A DNA stretch of 64,000 nucleotides from Apostichopus japonicus. Taxonomy: Eukaryota > Echinodermata > Holothuroidea > Aspidochirotida > Stichopodidae. A model generated the notes under the pieces. That model was given only the letters and a program-made list of their open reading frames with translations. It did not search any database and was not told the origin of the DNA. Position numbers and translations under genes: made by a program. The DNA is taken from positions 13,599,713 to 13,663,712 of the forward strand of contig NC_092574.1 of assembly GCF_037975245.1 (NCBI RefSeq), read 5' to 3'. Within the stretch, counting starts at the first letter, position 1; each line of letters opens with the position of its first letter. This document shows positions 28,477-40,280 of this stretch, piece after piece.

Positions 28477-29201
28477 TAAACAAATATTTTTACTGGAACA
28501 TCTGATCGGCTCGATTTGATGGGGTGGAGTGAGGTGAAGGTGGTGGAAGGGCGGTGGAGGGGGGGGGGGTGGAGGAGACGTGGCGTGGAATCGGGTGAGC
28601 GGAGATCATTCGAGGGGAGCAAAGACTATAGGTGTTCATTCTCCAATAAAATGGTATTCTTATAGCCCAACCCGTAGTCCATACACCGCCACATCCACCT
28701 TCAACTTTGACTTCGCAGATTTACAGGTAGGAACGTAAGACTTTCTGAGCAAACAAATGAGTAGAATTTAATGGGAACATTACACTTTATCGGTAATTTA
28801 TATTCATTTTTTTTTAAAACGTCGATCTATTAGTGTGTCTTAGTTTGAGTAATATGACTTTTTAAAAAAAAAATAAAACTGCTCGATAGGTTTTATGAAA
28901 CTTACAACCAAAATCGCAATGAAGCGGAATAAGAAAACATCTTGGATTTGATTTTGGTTTAACTTATTGACTCAACTAAACTAACTCACTTACTTTAGAC
29001 AATAAGTTTGAACTTGCTTACCCGTGAACTATCGCCCCCGCCACCGCCTTAATTCCCTTGCACACTATATACTTTCCTAATATGGACCTAAATACCTGAA
29101 ATAAAAGGTGGCGTTATACTGTATTGCCGTAAATTATACACCTCAGACAAAGGGACGCATTTTTTTTACCTTTAAAATAATCGTCATGAGGGAACACGTG
29201 T
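28477..29201. other. Repeat remnant, then non-coding stretch
   Basis: The first ~80 bp is the third piece of the split tandem array, then a G-run (28557-28570) and AT-rich sequence without genes. Confidence 0.45.
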
Positions 29202-29210
29202 GTTTGTAAG

Positions 29211-30101
29211 GGGTACACCCCTCAGTCCGACAAGTTTTCAGTCCGACAAGTTTTCAGTCCGAAAATAAAATACACGTTTTCAGTCCGAAAATGAAATACA
29301 CGTTTTCAGTCCGAAAATAAAATACACGTTTTCAGTCCGAAATGAAATACACGTTTTCAGTCCGAAAATGTTTTCAGTTGGGGAATGAAAGCAGTTTTAA
29401 TGCCATAATATCACCAATAAACTGTGACAGCCCGAACTGATAGTAAAGAAATCGATTGAATATTTCGTATATACTCATAATTGACAAATAAGGAGTAAAG
29501 TTTTAGAAAATATATTGGAATTTTCGGTCCCCCTGGGACCTTCGTCAGCAATATTGGCAGTCGAATGAAAAGTACAAAATGTAACACAATGAAAGTATGA
29601 CGCTAGGTTTAAAGTGTAAATTGCATTGATGGAATTAGAACCAAACAAACCATGAATATACAGGAAGCTGATTAAGGAGCGAAGAACAGATTACATATGT
29701 TTGTAGAACTGATAGTTGTTAAGGGGTCCCAAGTCTTTGTTGAGGCCGATGATGTGAGACTTAATACAAAAGATTCAATCGATTTTTTTACTATCAGTTC
29801 GGGCTGTCACCGTTTATTGGTGATATTATGGCATTAAAACTGCTTTCATTCCCTAACTGAAAACGTGTATCTCATTTTCGGACTGAAAACGAATATTTCA
29901 TTTTCGGACTGAAAACGTGTATTTCATTTTCGGACTGAAAACGTGTATTTCATTTTCGGACTAAAAACTCGTTTTTTCGGACTGAAAACGTGTATTTTAT
30001 TTTCGGACTGAAAACGTGTCGGACTGAAAACTCGTTTTTCGGACTAAAAACGTGTATTTTATTTTCGGACTGAAAACGTGTCGGACTGACAACGTGTACC
30101 C
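29211..30101. mobile_element. 891-bp long-TIR element with 9-bp target duplication (Mutator-like, non-autonomous)
   Basis: Starts GGGTACAC and ends GTGTACCC, flanked by a perfect 9-bp repeat GTTTGTAAG (29202-29210 and 30102-30110). The arms (29211-29461 and 29772-30101) are long inverted repeats. Their outer halves are tandem repeats of a ~25-bp unit around ttttcagtccgaaaat; their inner halves share a unique segment (gccataatatcaccaataaa). The 9-bp duplication is typical of Mutator-like elements, hence the proposed class. No transposase is encoded. The interior carries a hammerhead-like core at 29512-29554. Confidence 0.85.
29512..29554 (-). ncRNA. Hammerhead ribozyme-like core
   Basis: Minus strand: ATATTG, CTGACGA (fits CUGANGA), a stem II with GGTCCC/GGGACC, GAAA, A, UUC (fits NUH), CAATAT. 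Stem I is ATATTG with CAATAT, six Watson-Crick pairs exactly flanking the core. A15.1-U16.1 and A15.2-U16.2 pair, with no stem III loop. Hammerheads of Penelope-like elements often read GAAAC-GUC at this place, so here C-G is replaced by A-U. One extra A sits at the base of stem II. A monomer would be strained, so dimer action is likely if it is active. Confidence 0.65.
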
Positions 30102-30110
30102 GTTTGTAAG

Positions 30111-31749
30111 GTACCCTCACAGTTCATGTTTTAATCCCCCAAAATTACCTTTTATCAATTTCCTTACGGCTTATTATACAATACACTTTGTAGTTACGTG
30201 TCTGTTCTTTATAAGGAACGCCAATCAATCCGGACACAATAACAGAATCAATCCATTCAGGAACATGCATGCTAGTGTTTAACCTCAGTTTACTCAGACT
30301 GTTAGATTTCTATATGAATATGTCAGATTGCTTCTTTTTTTTTCTTTTTTTTTTTTTGCGGTGCCTGCCAGCCACCTAAAGACCATTAGTATCAAACCCC
30401 TGGGATTTCGGGAGGATGGGGAGGGGTATATGTGACAGTATATAAACCTGATATAAACATTGCTTGATACAGTCGTTTGTCGGACCTGTAAACAAACTCC
30501 ATCCCAGGTTAGTCTGATGTAGGTAACAATTATATATGATGACTAACTAAAAAGGGACATTCCGGGGAATAACTCGATCGTGTTAAAATTTAGTATGAAT
30601 TGTTTCGTCACAAGGTGAAACATTCTTGTAGCAGTGTTTAAAATGTTTTGGTCGTAGCTGCAGTGCACTAATGATGAAATACGTTCCTTCACCCTTCCTT
30701 ACTCTTTGAGAAAGTGGTCAGATGCTGAGATACATTCGCGTCGTTCGGATGAGGATGTTAAGTGGTTGTCCGGGGGGGGGGGGGGAGGCAGGAGTGTTTG
30801 CCTCAATAACACCCCTGACTCTTAATTTTCTGAAAGAGCATCGGAAAAGAGGGCTTGATATATGCCGGTATTAATCCACGATCACTGCACATGAAAGGCG
30901 CTTCAAATGTGCTTCGGTTGGGTTCCTAACCATTGGAGAAACGCGAGATTACATCGAAATTATGTACAGAGAGAGAGAGAAGCATCAGCACATGAGTTCG
31001 TCTAAATTTGAACTTTGTCAATCAAAATGTATTTTTCCCTCTGCAATATAATAATCTGAACGAAACATCTGGTATTTTCAAATGGAACCAGAGAACATCA
31101 GCAGCTGAGTCAACATTTGATATGTGTTAAAAGGAAATGGAAAGGGATTTTAATGTAGCCAGAGCAACTGCCATGATGAAGTCACATATCACCTAGTGAC
31201 AGTGACGAATTCCCTTTAGAGTAGCCTGCATGCGGTAGTTATAGACGAAGGATCTATCTATCTGAAGAGAAAAAACAAGACACCTTTAATTTGTGGAGGG
31301 GTTGTGATATTATTCAAGCACACATAACCCTTTGATACGTAGTTTTATCAGTTATAAAACTTTACACATGGAAAATCCATCACTCTGGATCAACATGAAC
31401 TCGTAACTGAACCAAATTTAAGGGAACTATACCGCAAGCCCATCATCGGATTCTATCAAAGTTCAGTTTGTGTTTCTAGGGCAGCAAATGGGGAGTCACC
31501 CATACAGAACGTCCATATATATGCTGTCGCTCATCAACATGGATGTAGGTATAGGCCTAGTCACAGATCTCTCCCCTGAGATAGCCAATGATCACTGTTA
31601 CAGGTCGCATCCAGGCTTCCGTTGTATTCGAAATCTGATGAAAAGTTGAAATAATGAGAAGAGTGATCAGATTACACTTTATAAAAGCTTTCCAAGCTTC
31701 TTTTCTATTCTGGGCAGTAAATCCTCAGAATTTAAAAAGGAAGAGTTGT
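30111..31749. other. Non-coding stretch
   Basis: T-rich run near 30335-30356 and a G-run at 30772-30785. No gene supported. Confidence 0.4.
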
Positions 31750-31984
31750 GTATAGGCGGAGTGTATAGCCTACTGGTTAACGCCGGCGTCTCCCAGTCAT
31801 GAGATCCCCGGTTCGATTCCCCGCCGACAGCAATGTGTGTCGTCTGGCAAGGGTGTTGTTCAATAACAACTTCCTGACATGGACGTTAAATGGATGTGTG
31901 CCGAGAGATTGGCTTCGGTCAGCTTGCGAGTCTACAAGCCTCCATGGCTTCTTTCGCGAGTTCCTGCTTGCGGGAAGATCACAT
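31750..31984 (+). mobile_element. tRNA-derived SINE
   Basis: tRNA-like head with A box (tagcctactggttaacgcc) and B box (ggttcgattcc), then a ~150-bp body (for example ggcttcggtcagcttgcgag) and a tail that has become the (CATA)n array. The head differs from the SINEs at 5-7 kb, so this is a second SINE family. Confidence 0.8.
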
Positions 31985-32341
31985 ATACATACATACATAC
32001 ATACATACATACATACATACATACATACATACATACATACATACATACATACATACATACATACATACATACATACATACATACATACATACATACATAC
32101 ATACATACATACATACATACATACATACATACATACATACATACATACATACATACATACATACATACATACATACATACATACATACATACATACATAC
32201 ATACATACATACATACATACATACATACATACATACATACATACATACATACATACATACATACATACATACATACATACATACATACATACATACATAC
32301 ATACATACATACATACATACATACATACATACATACATACA
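31985..32341. repeat. (CATA)n microsatellite, about 89 units
   Basis: An essentially perfect tetranucleotide array of ~356 bp directly attached to the SINE. All six frames are open through it, so the long frames crossing it (Tyr-Ile-His-Thr or Met-Tyr-Val-Cys repeats) are artefacts. Confidence 0.98.
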
Positions 32342-35300
32342 AGAGTTAGGCCTATCCCTTGCCCTTACGTGGATATGCCTACGTAGCCTATTTCCACTTT
32401 GTTTCATATATGCCTTTAACCAGGCGTGGATCCAGGAGTATGTGGGTTTAATCCAGCCGGGCCTTTCTTCAAACATAAAAATAAGAGCAGATTTTATATA
32501 TAGCACAATCTTGCGTACACTTTAGTGTAATTATAAATGTACTTCACGTCACGTCTAATACGAGATATACTTTAGCTACTCCTATACACCACGAGGTTTT
32601 AATCGTTTAATGCAATGCAGATAAAACAGTTTCAGTTTGTATCCCACCGTATTAATTAAGTTTGATGACATTGTTGCTCTTCCTTAGTTACAAACCTTGG
32701 AATTGCATCCTAAATTTTACCGTTCCTTTTGTGATTGTTGGTAATACACTGACAAGATAGTTACATAACACATCTCCAATTCTTTGCAAACAAATTCACG
32801 TTACTTAATATTTGCCTCAGTCGTTTCCTCTATTATGCTTTAAAATATCTTGGAGATCCGACCTGGGACTGCCTAAGGATTTCGTCATCATCTATCTCTG
32901 AAGGTACAATGCCACAATTATTGTAGTGCACATTCGCCAAAATGGACCTACATTTTGGCATGGTTTTTCTAGTCAACATAATTATATTTATGGTTTAATG
33001 TTTAAGAGGATGAAATAAAATACTGATGGCCCGAACTTCATGAGGATGATTCAAGGTATTTTAAGGTGTTTTAGAGGATTCGTGGGTGAAAACAGATACA
33101 CTCCACAATGAAAGCTGACAAATGGGTTAGGTTGTATTCTGCTAAATTTTCGCCTCTCCTTGCGCGATATGTAAAAGGTCGTAGTGGATAAATTTGTGTT
33201 CGGTATGACAGTCCAATCTATCAGCTATTATCATTATGATGGGTATTGTTAATGGCAGTGAGAAACTTACATCTATTTTCTAGCAACCTTTGTAAGTAAA
33301 CATATAAGTGTTGCAAGAGAATGAAGCAATTCAATTGTCGTACGATACCTATAACCATGCACACTTAAAACACAATGAGTCGTGACTACAAATGACCAAT
33401 AGTTATACGGTTCGAGGGTATGAAATGAAAGCTTGCATCGGGTGGAGTCGTGCAGGGTGAAAGCCCTTATTCGCTACAATACGATCGGAGGATGAGGGGG
33501 GGGGGGGGGCTTTCTATCCACGATTATGCACGGTTTTCCCATCTGACATGGTCTTCCGAGTTATAAAAATATTCCAAAAACGAGCTAAACTCAATTCAAT
33601 GCATGACCACCCAGACGTGAAGTTTATAAGTTAAAAGCCATTCAGCTTTTCTCGTCTATGCACAAGTGGTCACTTAGCGTCGTACTCCAGCTCGATATCG
33701 TTATCGTAATCGATCATGGTAATGATGACGTCATACTGCTGGTGATTACTTGCATCAATAATATTTCCATTTTTGACCTGCCATAGTTTTGATGGATATC
33801 ATGTAACACCCAAGCTAGTTCTTCCCAAACCCCCACCGCATGAGAAACTACTGATTACAAAGTAACGCCAACATCTGTATCCTAATGATGAATATTTTAT
33901 TTCCATAACAGAACAAGCAGTAAATTTTTCATGTAACAAAAATGGTCGGAATATATCACTTTGGGTTTTATTATCACTTTGGTCGAAACGAAGCCATTCA
34001 TCATTGGTTGCCCAAGGGATACTAAGCCGGTTGAATTTGGGACTTTTAATACTGAAGGAAAACCTGCCAAGTCGTCATTCACGGTTCGGTTCATTTATCT
34101 GTAGTTTTGTTCTTGCTCGCCTTCTCAAATACCAGGAAATGAGGATATAAAACACTAATCGCTTGGAAGCTGTTATGACTATATGTAACCTTACCTCTAA
34201 TCGTTTAAGTGTGTTTTAGACACAGCTCAATGTTATTAATATAGTTGAAGTAACTCGTTGCGTTCGCCTGCACGCAAATACATATCTACATAACTACATA
34301 TCGTGTTAATTTTTTGCATATATATTTATGTATAATGTTATGATAATGTATAATGTATGATAATGTATAATGTATGATAATGTATAATGTATCCATGTTA
34401 TGACGTGTTCAGTATGTTATCTTTATATGTGCCTATATTGTGCATTTGTTAGTGCTTTGTACGCATAATCTGTACAAAACTTGTACATTATATTGTAGTG
34501 TGTGGCATTCATGCCACGAGGAGAGATTTTATTGTACATATTTTAATTAAAACTATTATCTACAGATTTGCAGCACTTCGCATGTAAAACTTTCTTTGTC
34601 TTCAAGGATTGGGGTACATTACAAACTGCATGATTGTTGTACCATTTTTAATGAGAAGGAAATCCGCAATAATACCGATCAAAAGGAACAATACAAGGAG
34701 TTATCTGATTGATATAACTATAACTGAAACTATATGCTTCTCAACCGGGTCCCCCATGTGGACCCCCAGGGGGTGGGGGATTAAAAAGTCTCGAGGGTGA
34801 ATTGAGAATGCTGGGTATTTGGTTGGGGGGGGGGTAGCCTTCTTCCTAGTTTGTTGAGTGCGCATTCAGCGCTGTTAAAGATATTCTAACCAAGAAACGC
34901 GTGGTAGCCTGGACGTAACACATCACGTCGATTTGCGTCTTAAATTAACCAAGCTGTGTACATCCTGATATTAAGACCCTTGTTCAGGAGTATAAAGTTC
35001 AAGGGTCCCATTAATCATTGAACTGAACATCTCTTAGCCTACTGTTATTATTCCATATCCAATGATTACAGGCAATGGTGAACATCTTATTTTGTGTATC
35101 GTAGAGTGAATTGTTGTAACAGATAACATGAACATTACTTGAATCATGATGTTCGCCATTACAGTATACACGTGAAATAAAGTGATTGAAAAAAATATAG
35201 ATGGTACGTTTTTGTAGAAATATTTGGGGAGGGGGAATGAGGAAACATTTTGTCATCCTGGTGGGGAATCTGATAGAAACGGTTGAGAAGCATGTGGAAT

Positions 35301-37399
35301 AGAGTGTACATGCATAAGTTAGATGAATTCATGTACAAAACCGAAACGGCCTCTATATAATATAATATAATATACAATGTTACATATCAATGGCTTACAC
35401 AGTTAACAAATATATCGGAAAAGAGGACCAATTTTGTCAAGTGGAGAAGGAAATATGTCTGACCCCCCAAAAAATGTATACACCTGAGTTCAATGAAATA
35501 TGGACTCGAATCTTAGTCCAGAATCGAGCAAACTCTCAAAGTGTCTGTTTATAAACTGATTTAAGAATCCGAATAACTCCTAAGAACATATCTTTCGGCT
35601 GATATGACTTTACTTCAATTTAAATGATTTTGTTCCTTCACTGATGCAACACAGAATAGCTCGTATATGAGATTATTATTAATATGAACGAGTCAGAGTA
35701 TGTCACCCGATATCACAAAATAAAAACTAAAAATACGAATTCTAAATACACATTCACAATTTGCATTCGAATTATAAATTAACTACACTTCTGTGCAGCC
35801 AGGCTTTTAAGCAGTCTTTCAGATTGAGTTTTGGTCATGTCTGTTTTGCTATTTGCTATTAGAAACATTAAAGACATACAGTCCATTTACACACATTACT
35901 ATAGTGTACTATAGTTTACTAAAGTTTACTTCTTGGAAAAGGTGAAGACAATATTTTTGTGACAATTTTCAAACAGTGCCGTATTCATGCGTTTCATATA
36001 GCAACTATATTGGCATCTAAATGAGATGATTAATACTCAATGGATTTCGTAAAACAATACTGCAAGGTGACGACAAAACGTAAAATATCTTCCACAAACT
36101 CGTCAACGTGTTTTGTTCCTGTCTGTCCTATCTCATATATAACCCTCTGAAATACCAGTAAACAAATAAACTTTGATCTGACTTTATTTCCTCTGGGCAA
36201 TTATTTTCCCGCGTTGACCAATGGCGTCAAAAATGTTACTACTACTATTTATATATATGTATATATATATATATATATATTACCAATTTGCATCTCAAGA
36301 GACACCGAAAATTTGAAATCTACCTAAATTTTCCTTGTTGACAAAAAATTCCCATTATCTTTTCACAATATTCATCCTTACCTTATATATATTTTATTTC
36401 CTCAATCTCGTTGATGAATATGCATCATGATTTCACAATCGACGTGTCAACTTATTAGTTTACCTTTACCGTAAGGGTCACGGGGGTATTTAACTCACGC
36501 CGGAGTCAGCTATACCAAACACGTCTTTTTACAGGCCATCGGTATCCCTATGGAGTGTTTTCCTTTCCTATTGGAATTTCGCTTGGAAACATTCGTCCAC
36601 TTAACTCACCATTTGACTTTGTTTGTATAAGCCTATATATGATCGAGTTTGACGACGCGTGTAGACGGAGTTATATGCATGTCATGATTTGCCCTTAAAA
36701 CAATTTAGTCAAACTTTTGCAGATTTATTCCTCTGAACACTTATATAGTTGATCTAAGGATATGTGAAAATTAATTATGAGGTGAACATGCATAAAGTCA
36801 AGAGTCTTCTGTTTACATAGAAGATATCTGGGCTCGTTTAGGCATGTTCCAAGAAAACATGAGTTAATAGGATAGGGCCTAAAGTTATTTTATTAATAAA
36901 AGTTACCCAAAAGGCAAGGAAATCCCTTCGTGCGCAAAAGAATTTGTTAGGCCATTTGATTCCTTGAATTTAGTCTCCTGACATTTATTGCAAACTGAAA
37001 GTCTAAATTTATAAGGCATTGAACTTCACAATCATTTTTCGAGAAAAAAAATCGAATAAATATATATATAGTATTAACATGTTTGACGCCAGAGATCAAC
37101 GAGGGAAAAATAATTGCCGAGAGGAAATAAAGTTAGATCAAAGTTTATTTGTTTAATGGTATTTTTTCATAGGTTTATATGAAATAATAAGGTAAAGACA
37201 GATAGTAACAAAACACGTTTATGAGTTTGTGGAAGATATTTAAACGTCACCTTGCAGTAGTTATGCATGTATATGTATGTATTATGTATATATGCATATA
37301 TGCATGTATGTATGTATATAAAGTCGTCCTTTATTCTGATTATAGCTATATGTCGATATTTTTATTTTGATGTATAGATTAATAAAACCCTCTTTCTGG
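32342..37399. other. Long non-coding stretch
   Basis: No supported gene. Minor features: short tandem tgataatgtataatgta near 34335-34390, G-runs at 33496-33510 and 34824-34835, a (TA)n at 36248-36280, and a tatgtatgtatg region at 37265-37320. Confidence 0.4.
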
Positions 37400-37582
37400 C
37401 TTAGGTTCGTTAGGTTCAATAACCACGGATATTCTATCCCCAGGAACAGGCAGGGATTTTCGGTAGCTCAACATTTTCATACGCCTGAGCATCGCGTTCA
37501 TGAGGCAAATTGCGACATTCTGGCTAGGGACTTAGTAGAGAGGATAAACTCAAGAGGACCAGGTATGAATTCAATGGGCTAA
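37400..37582 (+). pseudogene. Remnant resembling the C-terminal region of a Penelope-like polyprotein
   Basis: About 60 codons are open, with VRFNNHGYSIPRNRQG followed by FSVAQHFHTPEHRVHEANCD. The pattern RFxNH...(10-15)...VAxHFxxPxH is typical of the GIY-YIG endonuclease end of Penelope-like retroelements. The GIY-YIG motif itself and the reverse transcriptase are not found upstream, so at most this is a short fragment. Assigned by motif memory only. Confidence 0.35.
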
Positions 37583-39552
37583 CTATATTCTCGAGTGTTG
37601 TTACACACTCGACGAATCCAATCTTCCATATTTCAAAATAGCAGTCAATTTAATTAGATAATGTTGTATTTTGAAGCCGTTCGAATAAGCGTCGAACCCT
37701 ACTCAGTACCAAAGACCAAAGCAATTGAGTTGGAAAAAAACATAGATATTTGCCAACGTGTAAAGGATGTAAACCATTATCGAAGCTCTACCCTTACAGC
37801 CATACCTATGCAATCCCCCCCCCCCCCTCTCTCTTTCTCTGACCCTTTTGTTCACGCTTAATAACTACCACAAATACAAACTAATCTCGCCTTAAAGGGA
37901 ACCCCAAACGTAAGGGCACACGATTACTTTTTAAATCGCCCGACCATTTTGGAAAGATGACCAAAAAAGGGAAATGTTGCTGCACCTCTTGAAGGAAAAC
38001 AAAACCGGGCATCCAACTATCCCCTTGTAATAACACGTTCTATTTCCCAACATATTAAAAAAAAAATAGAAATTTATTTCTTTTATTTTTTGGGAGAAAA
38101 TACATTTGCAATAATTTTTCATGTTATATGTCACATGGACAACGTTTGTTTTTAATTGTCTTCTACTGATAAAACCACGACCACTCCGCAATTGCAAATC
38201 ACTATATTTAATATTGATGAAGATAATTGATTAATGTTTATTACCGTAATAATAATATTATATAAAGTCATGTAAATTAATTGATTTTTAGGACCCAGGT
38301 ATACCTCCCTGTACAAGCTCTGTAATGAATAAATTTTGAATCTCCGACTTCGTTATTCCTTGAAGGAACGTAATAAACTTACACGTCCAAATTATGTAGC
38401 AATGTAACCAAGTAGAACTTGGACGGAGAAGCCCAACAACCTGACCCTCTCTCGAACCTATATTTTAAACCCTTTACATTCAGATTTGTAACTGTTTGAT
38501 CTTACTATGTGACCGGGCCAGGGTTAAGTGTTTCGTAGGCCCTAGACGCTAGGCCTGCTAAGGCTTGAAAGTAGCAATTCTTCGACAATATCCAAGCGAA
38601 GCATCACCATGGGTTGGTGCGTAGTACCGCACAAAGAATTGTTTTGGCTAAAATACTTCCTAGATTTCTGGAAGTGACACACACACACAAAGCAAAAAAG
38701 ATATATTGTTTTTACACACTCGATGGTTTTTTCATAGGCTCCCATTTTCTTCGTAGGTCCCCATTTTCTTCTTAGGCGGCCTATTGGATAATCCGGGCCT
38801 GTATGTGACCCTATGGTTAGAGGTTATGCCAGTATTTGTTATTCCATTATTTTTATGTGTTCAACCAATTTGGGGGCAAAGTTATGAAAATTGGTCCACG
38901 TTGTCTCCAATGTTTACCCAAGACTGGATGTTTACTTGTAACTATAGCGTTAGTTTTAAATATTTGTCCAGCTTGTTTAAGAAGTGCTTAAGCTAATTGG
39001 AAAAGAGGCAATTAACATTTTGAAAATATCCAGGAGCTATTTTGACCATTCATGACAACTAGTTCATAGTCATGAGATTTTAAATAGTCTTTGTCTTTGT
39101 TTCTTTATCTAAGTTATTCAGGGTGCCAAGTTATTTAGGTTATTCAGGATGCCAAGGTTACAAATAATATATTGTGGACATTTCGTGCCGCAGTAGCCAC
39201 AAACGTTTTATTCTCTGTAACAATTGATACGATACTTCAATGCAACGCTTCAAAGTACTTTTACTGACATTGCGTACAGTTTCTTGCATTTATCTAATGG
39301 AAACAGGTTATTCATACTGCTCATACTGTTACCATGTAAGTATCTTGAGGGGCATGACATGAAAGTATGTAAAGAATGATCCCAACTGAGTGATAATAAT
39401 CACAACTGTTACATGCATCCATTATACTTTTACCCTACCCTAGAACCTTTAGCTGGTGGTGTAGGTAAGAGTTCCAGGAGCCCTAGTTCAAGAGTGAGAA
39501 CTGGAGTCCTTTATCCTTACTTCATCTAAACAGTACTTGACACAAAGCCATG
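37583..39552. other. Non-coding flank of the retrotransposon
   Basis: C-run at 37815-37828. No gene seen. The last five bases before the LTR are ccatg. Confidence 0.4.
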
Positions 39553-40243
39553 TGTTGCAGGGTAGATTCAAGGTATAGGGGAGGGCGCTCGACGGGTTTT
39601 GTACGTTTTTCTTTAAGAAACAACATGGCGACACTAACGCCTTAAGCGTGTTGTTAAAGCTTACCTTTTAAAGTTCTTTTTTGGTTCTTATGCATTTTAT
39701 CTGTAGATGAGGGATTATTTTTAAAGGCCACAAAACTTCGGTAAGAATTACGGTGTAGTTGATATGATTTGACATTTGTGTAGTTAAGATAAATAAGTAA
39801 TTTAAGTTGTGTTTACGGTTGCACTGTTAACCATTTAGGATAAGTTACATTGCACTATTGTTGTCGTAGGCCTAGGTTTTGTGCGTTACCTAGCTTGTAT
39901 ATATATGTGTGCAAGATCATAACCCCTCCCGGAGCGTTCATAAGCTCTTGTCCTTACTCTAGTTAATTTCTTTTGTTGTATTTTACCTTACGTGAGTGTA
40001 CATCGCTTTACTTGTATTTTAGTCACTATATCGTGTGTGTTTCTAGTCCGTTATGGTATCGTCCATCTATCTTAGGAAGGCCGTTTGTGACAGTATTTCT
40101 GTATGTCTTAATGTATCTTTTTCTTGTATATTTTATTATTTTATTTTGGTTTAATTTGTTCTCGTTTGCAGTGAATCGGTTAACGTAAATAAAGAGACCT
40201 AGATTCAGTTGGTGGCGTCCTTCAAGTTTTTCCCAATTCTACA
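39553..40243 (+). repeat. 5' LTR of the BEL/Pao element
   Basis: Starts TGTTGCAGGG. Contains a TATA-like tatatatat at about 39897 and a polyadenylation signal aataaa at 40188-40193. A 71-codon frame inside (39973-40188) occurs identically in the 3' LTR and is not a known protein. Confidence 0.95.
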
Positions 40244-40280
40244 TCATTCACAAAGTTTTTCTCACCTACTGAGCTTCAAT

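Noticed and set aside
29217-30100. Short repeats around cagtccgaaaat as a CRISPR array
   Set aside because: They are variable-spacing tandem units forming inverted arms of a transposon-like element in eukaryotic DNA, with no unique spacers.
31637-31660. CTGATGAAAAGTTGAAA as a hammerhead core
   Set aside because: No stem II and no pairing flanks.
31777-32525. Long frames across the (CATA)n array
   Set aside because: All six frames are open because the tetranucleotide repeat contains no stop; the encoded Tyr-Ile-His-Thr or Met-Tyr-Val-Cys repeats are artefacts.
39973-40188. 71-residue frame in the LTR (also 46245-46460)
   Set aside because: Lies wholly inside both LTRs and is low-complexity hydrophobic; no evidence that it is a gene.
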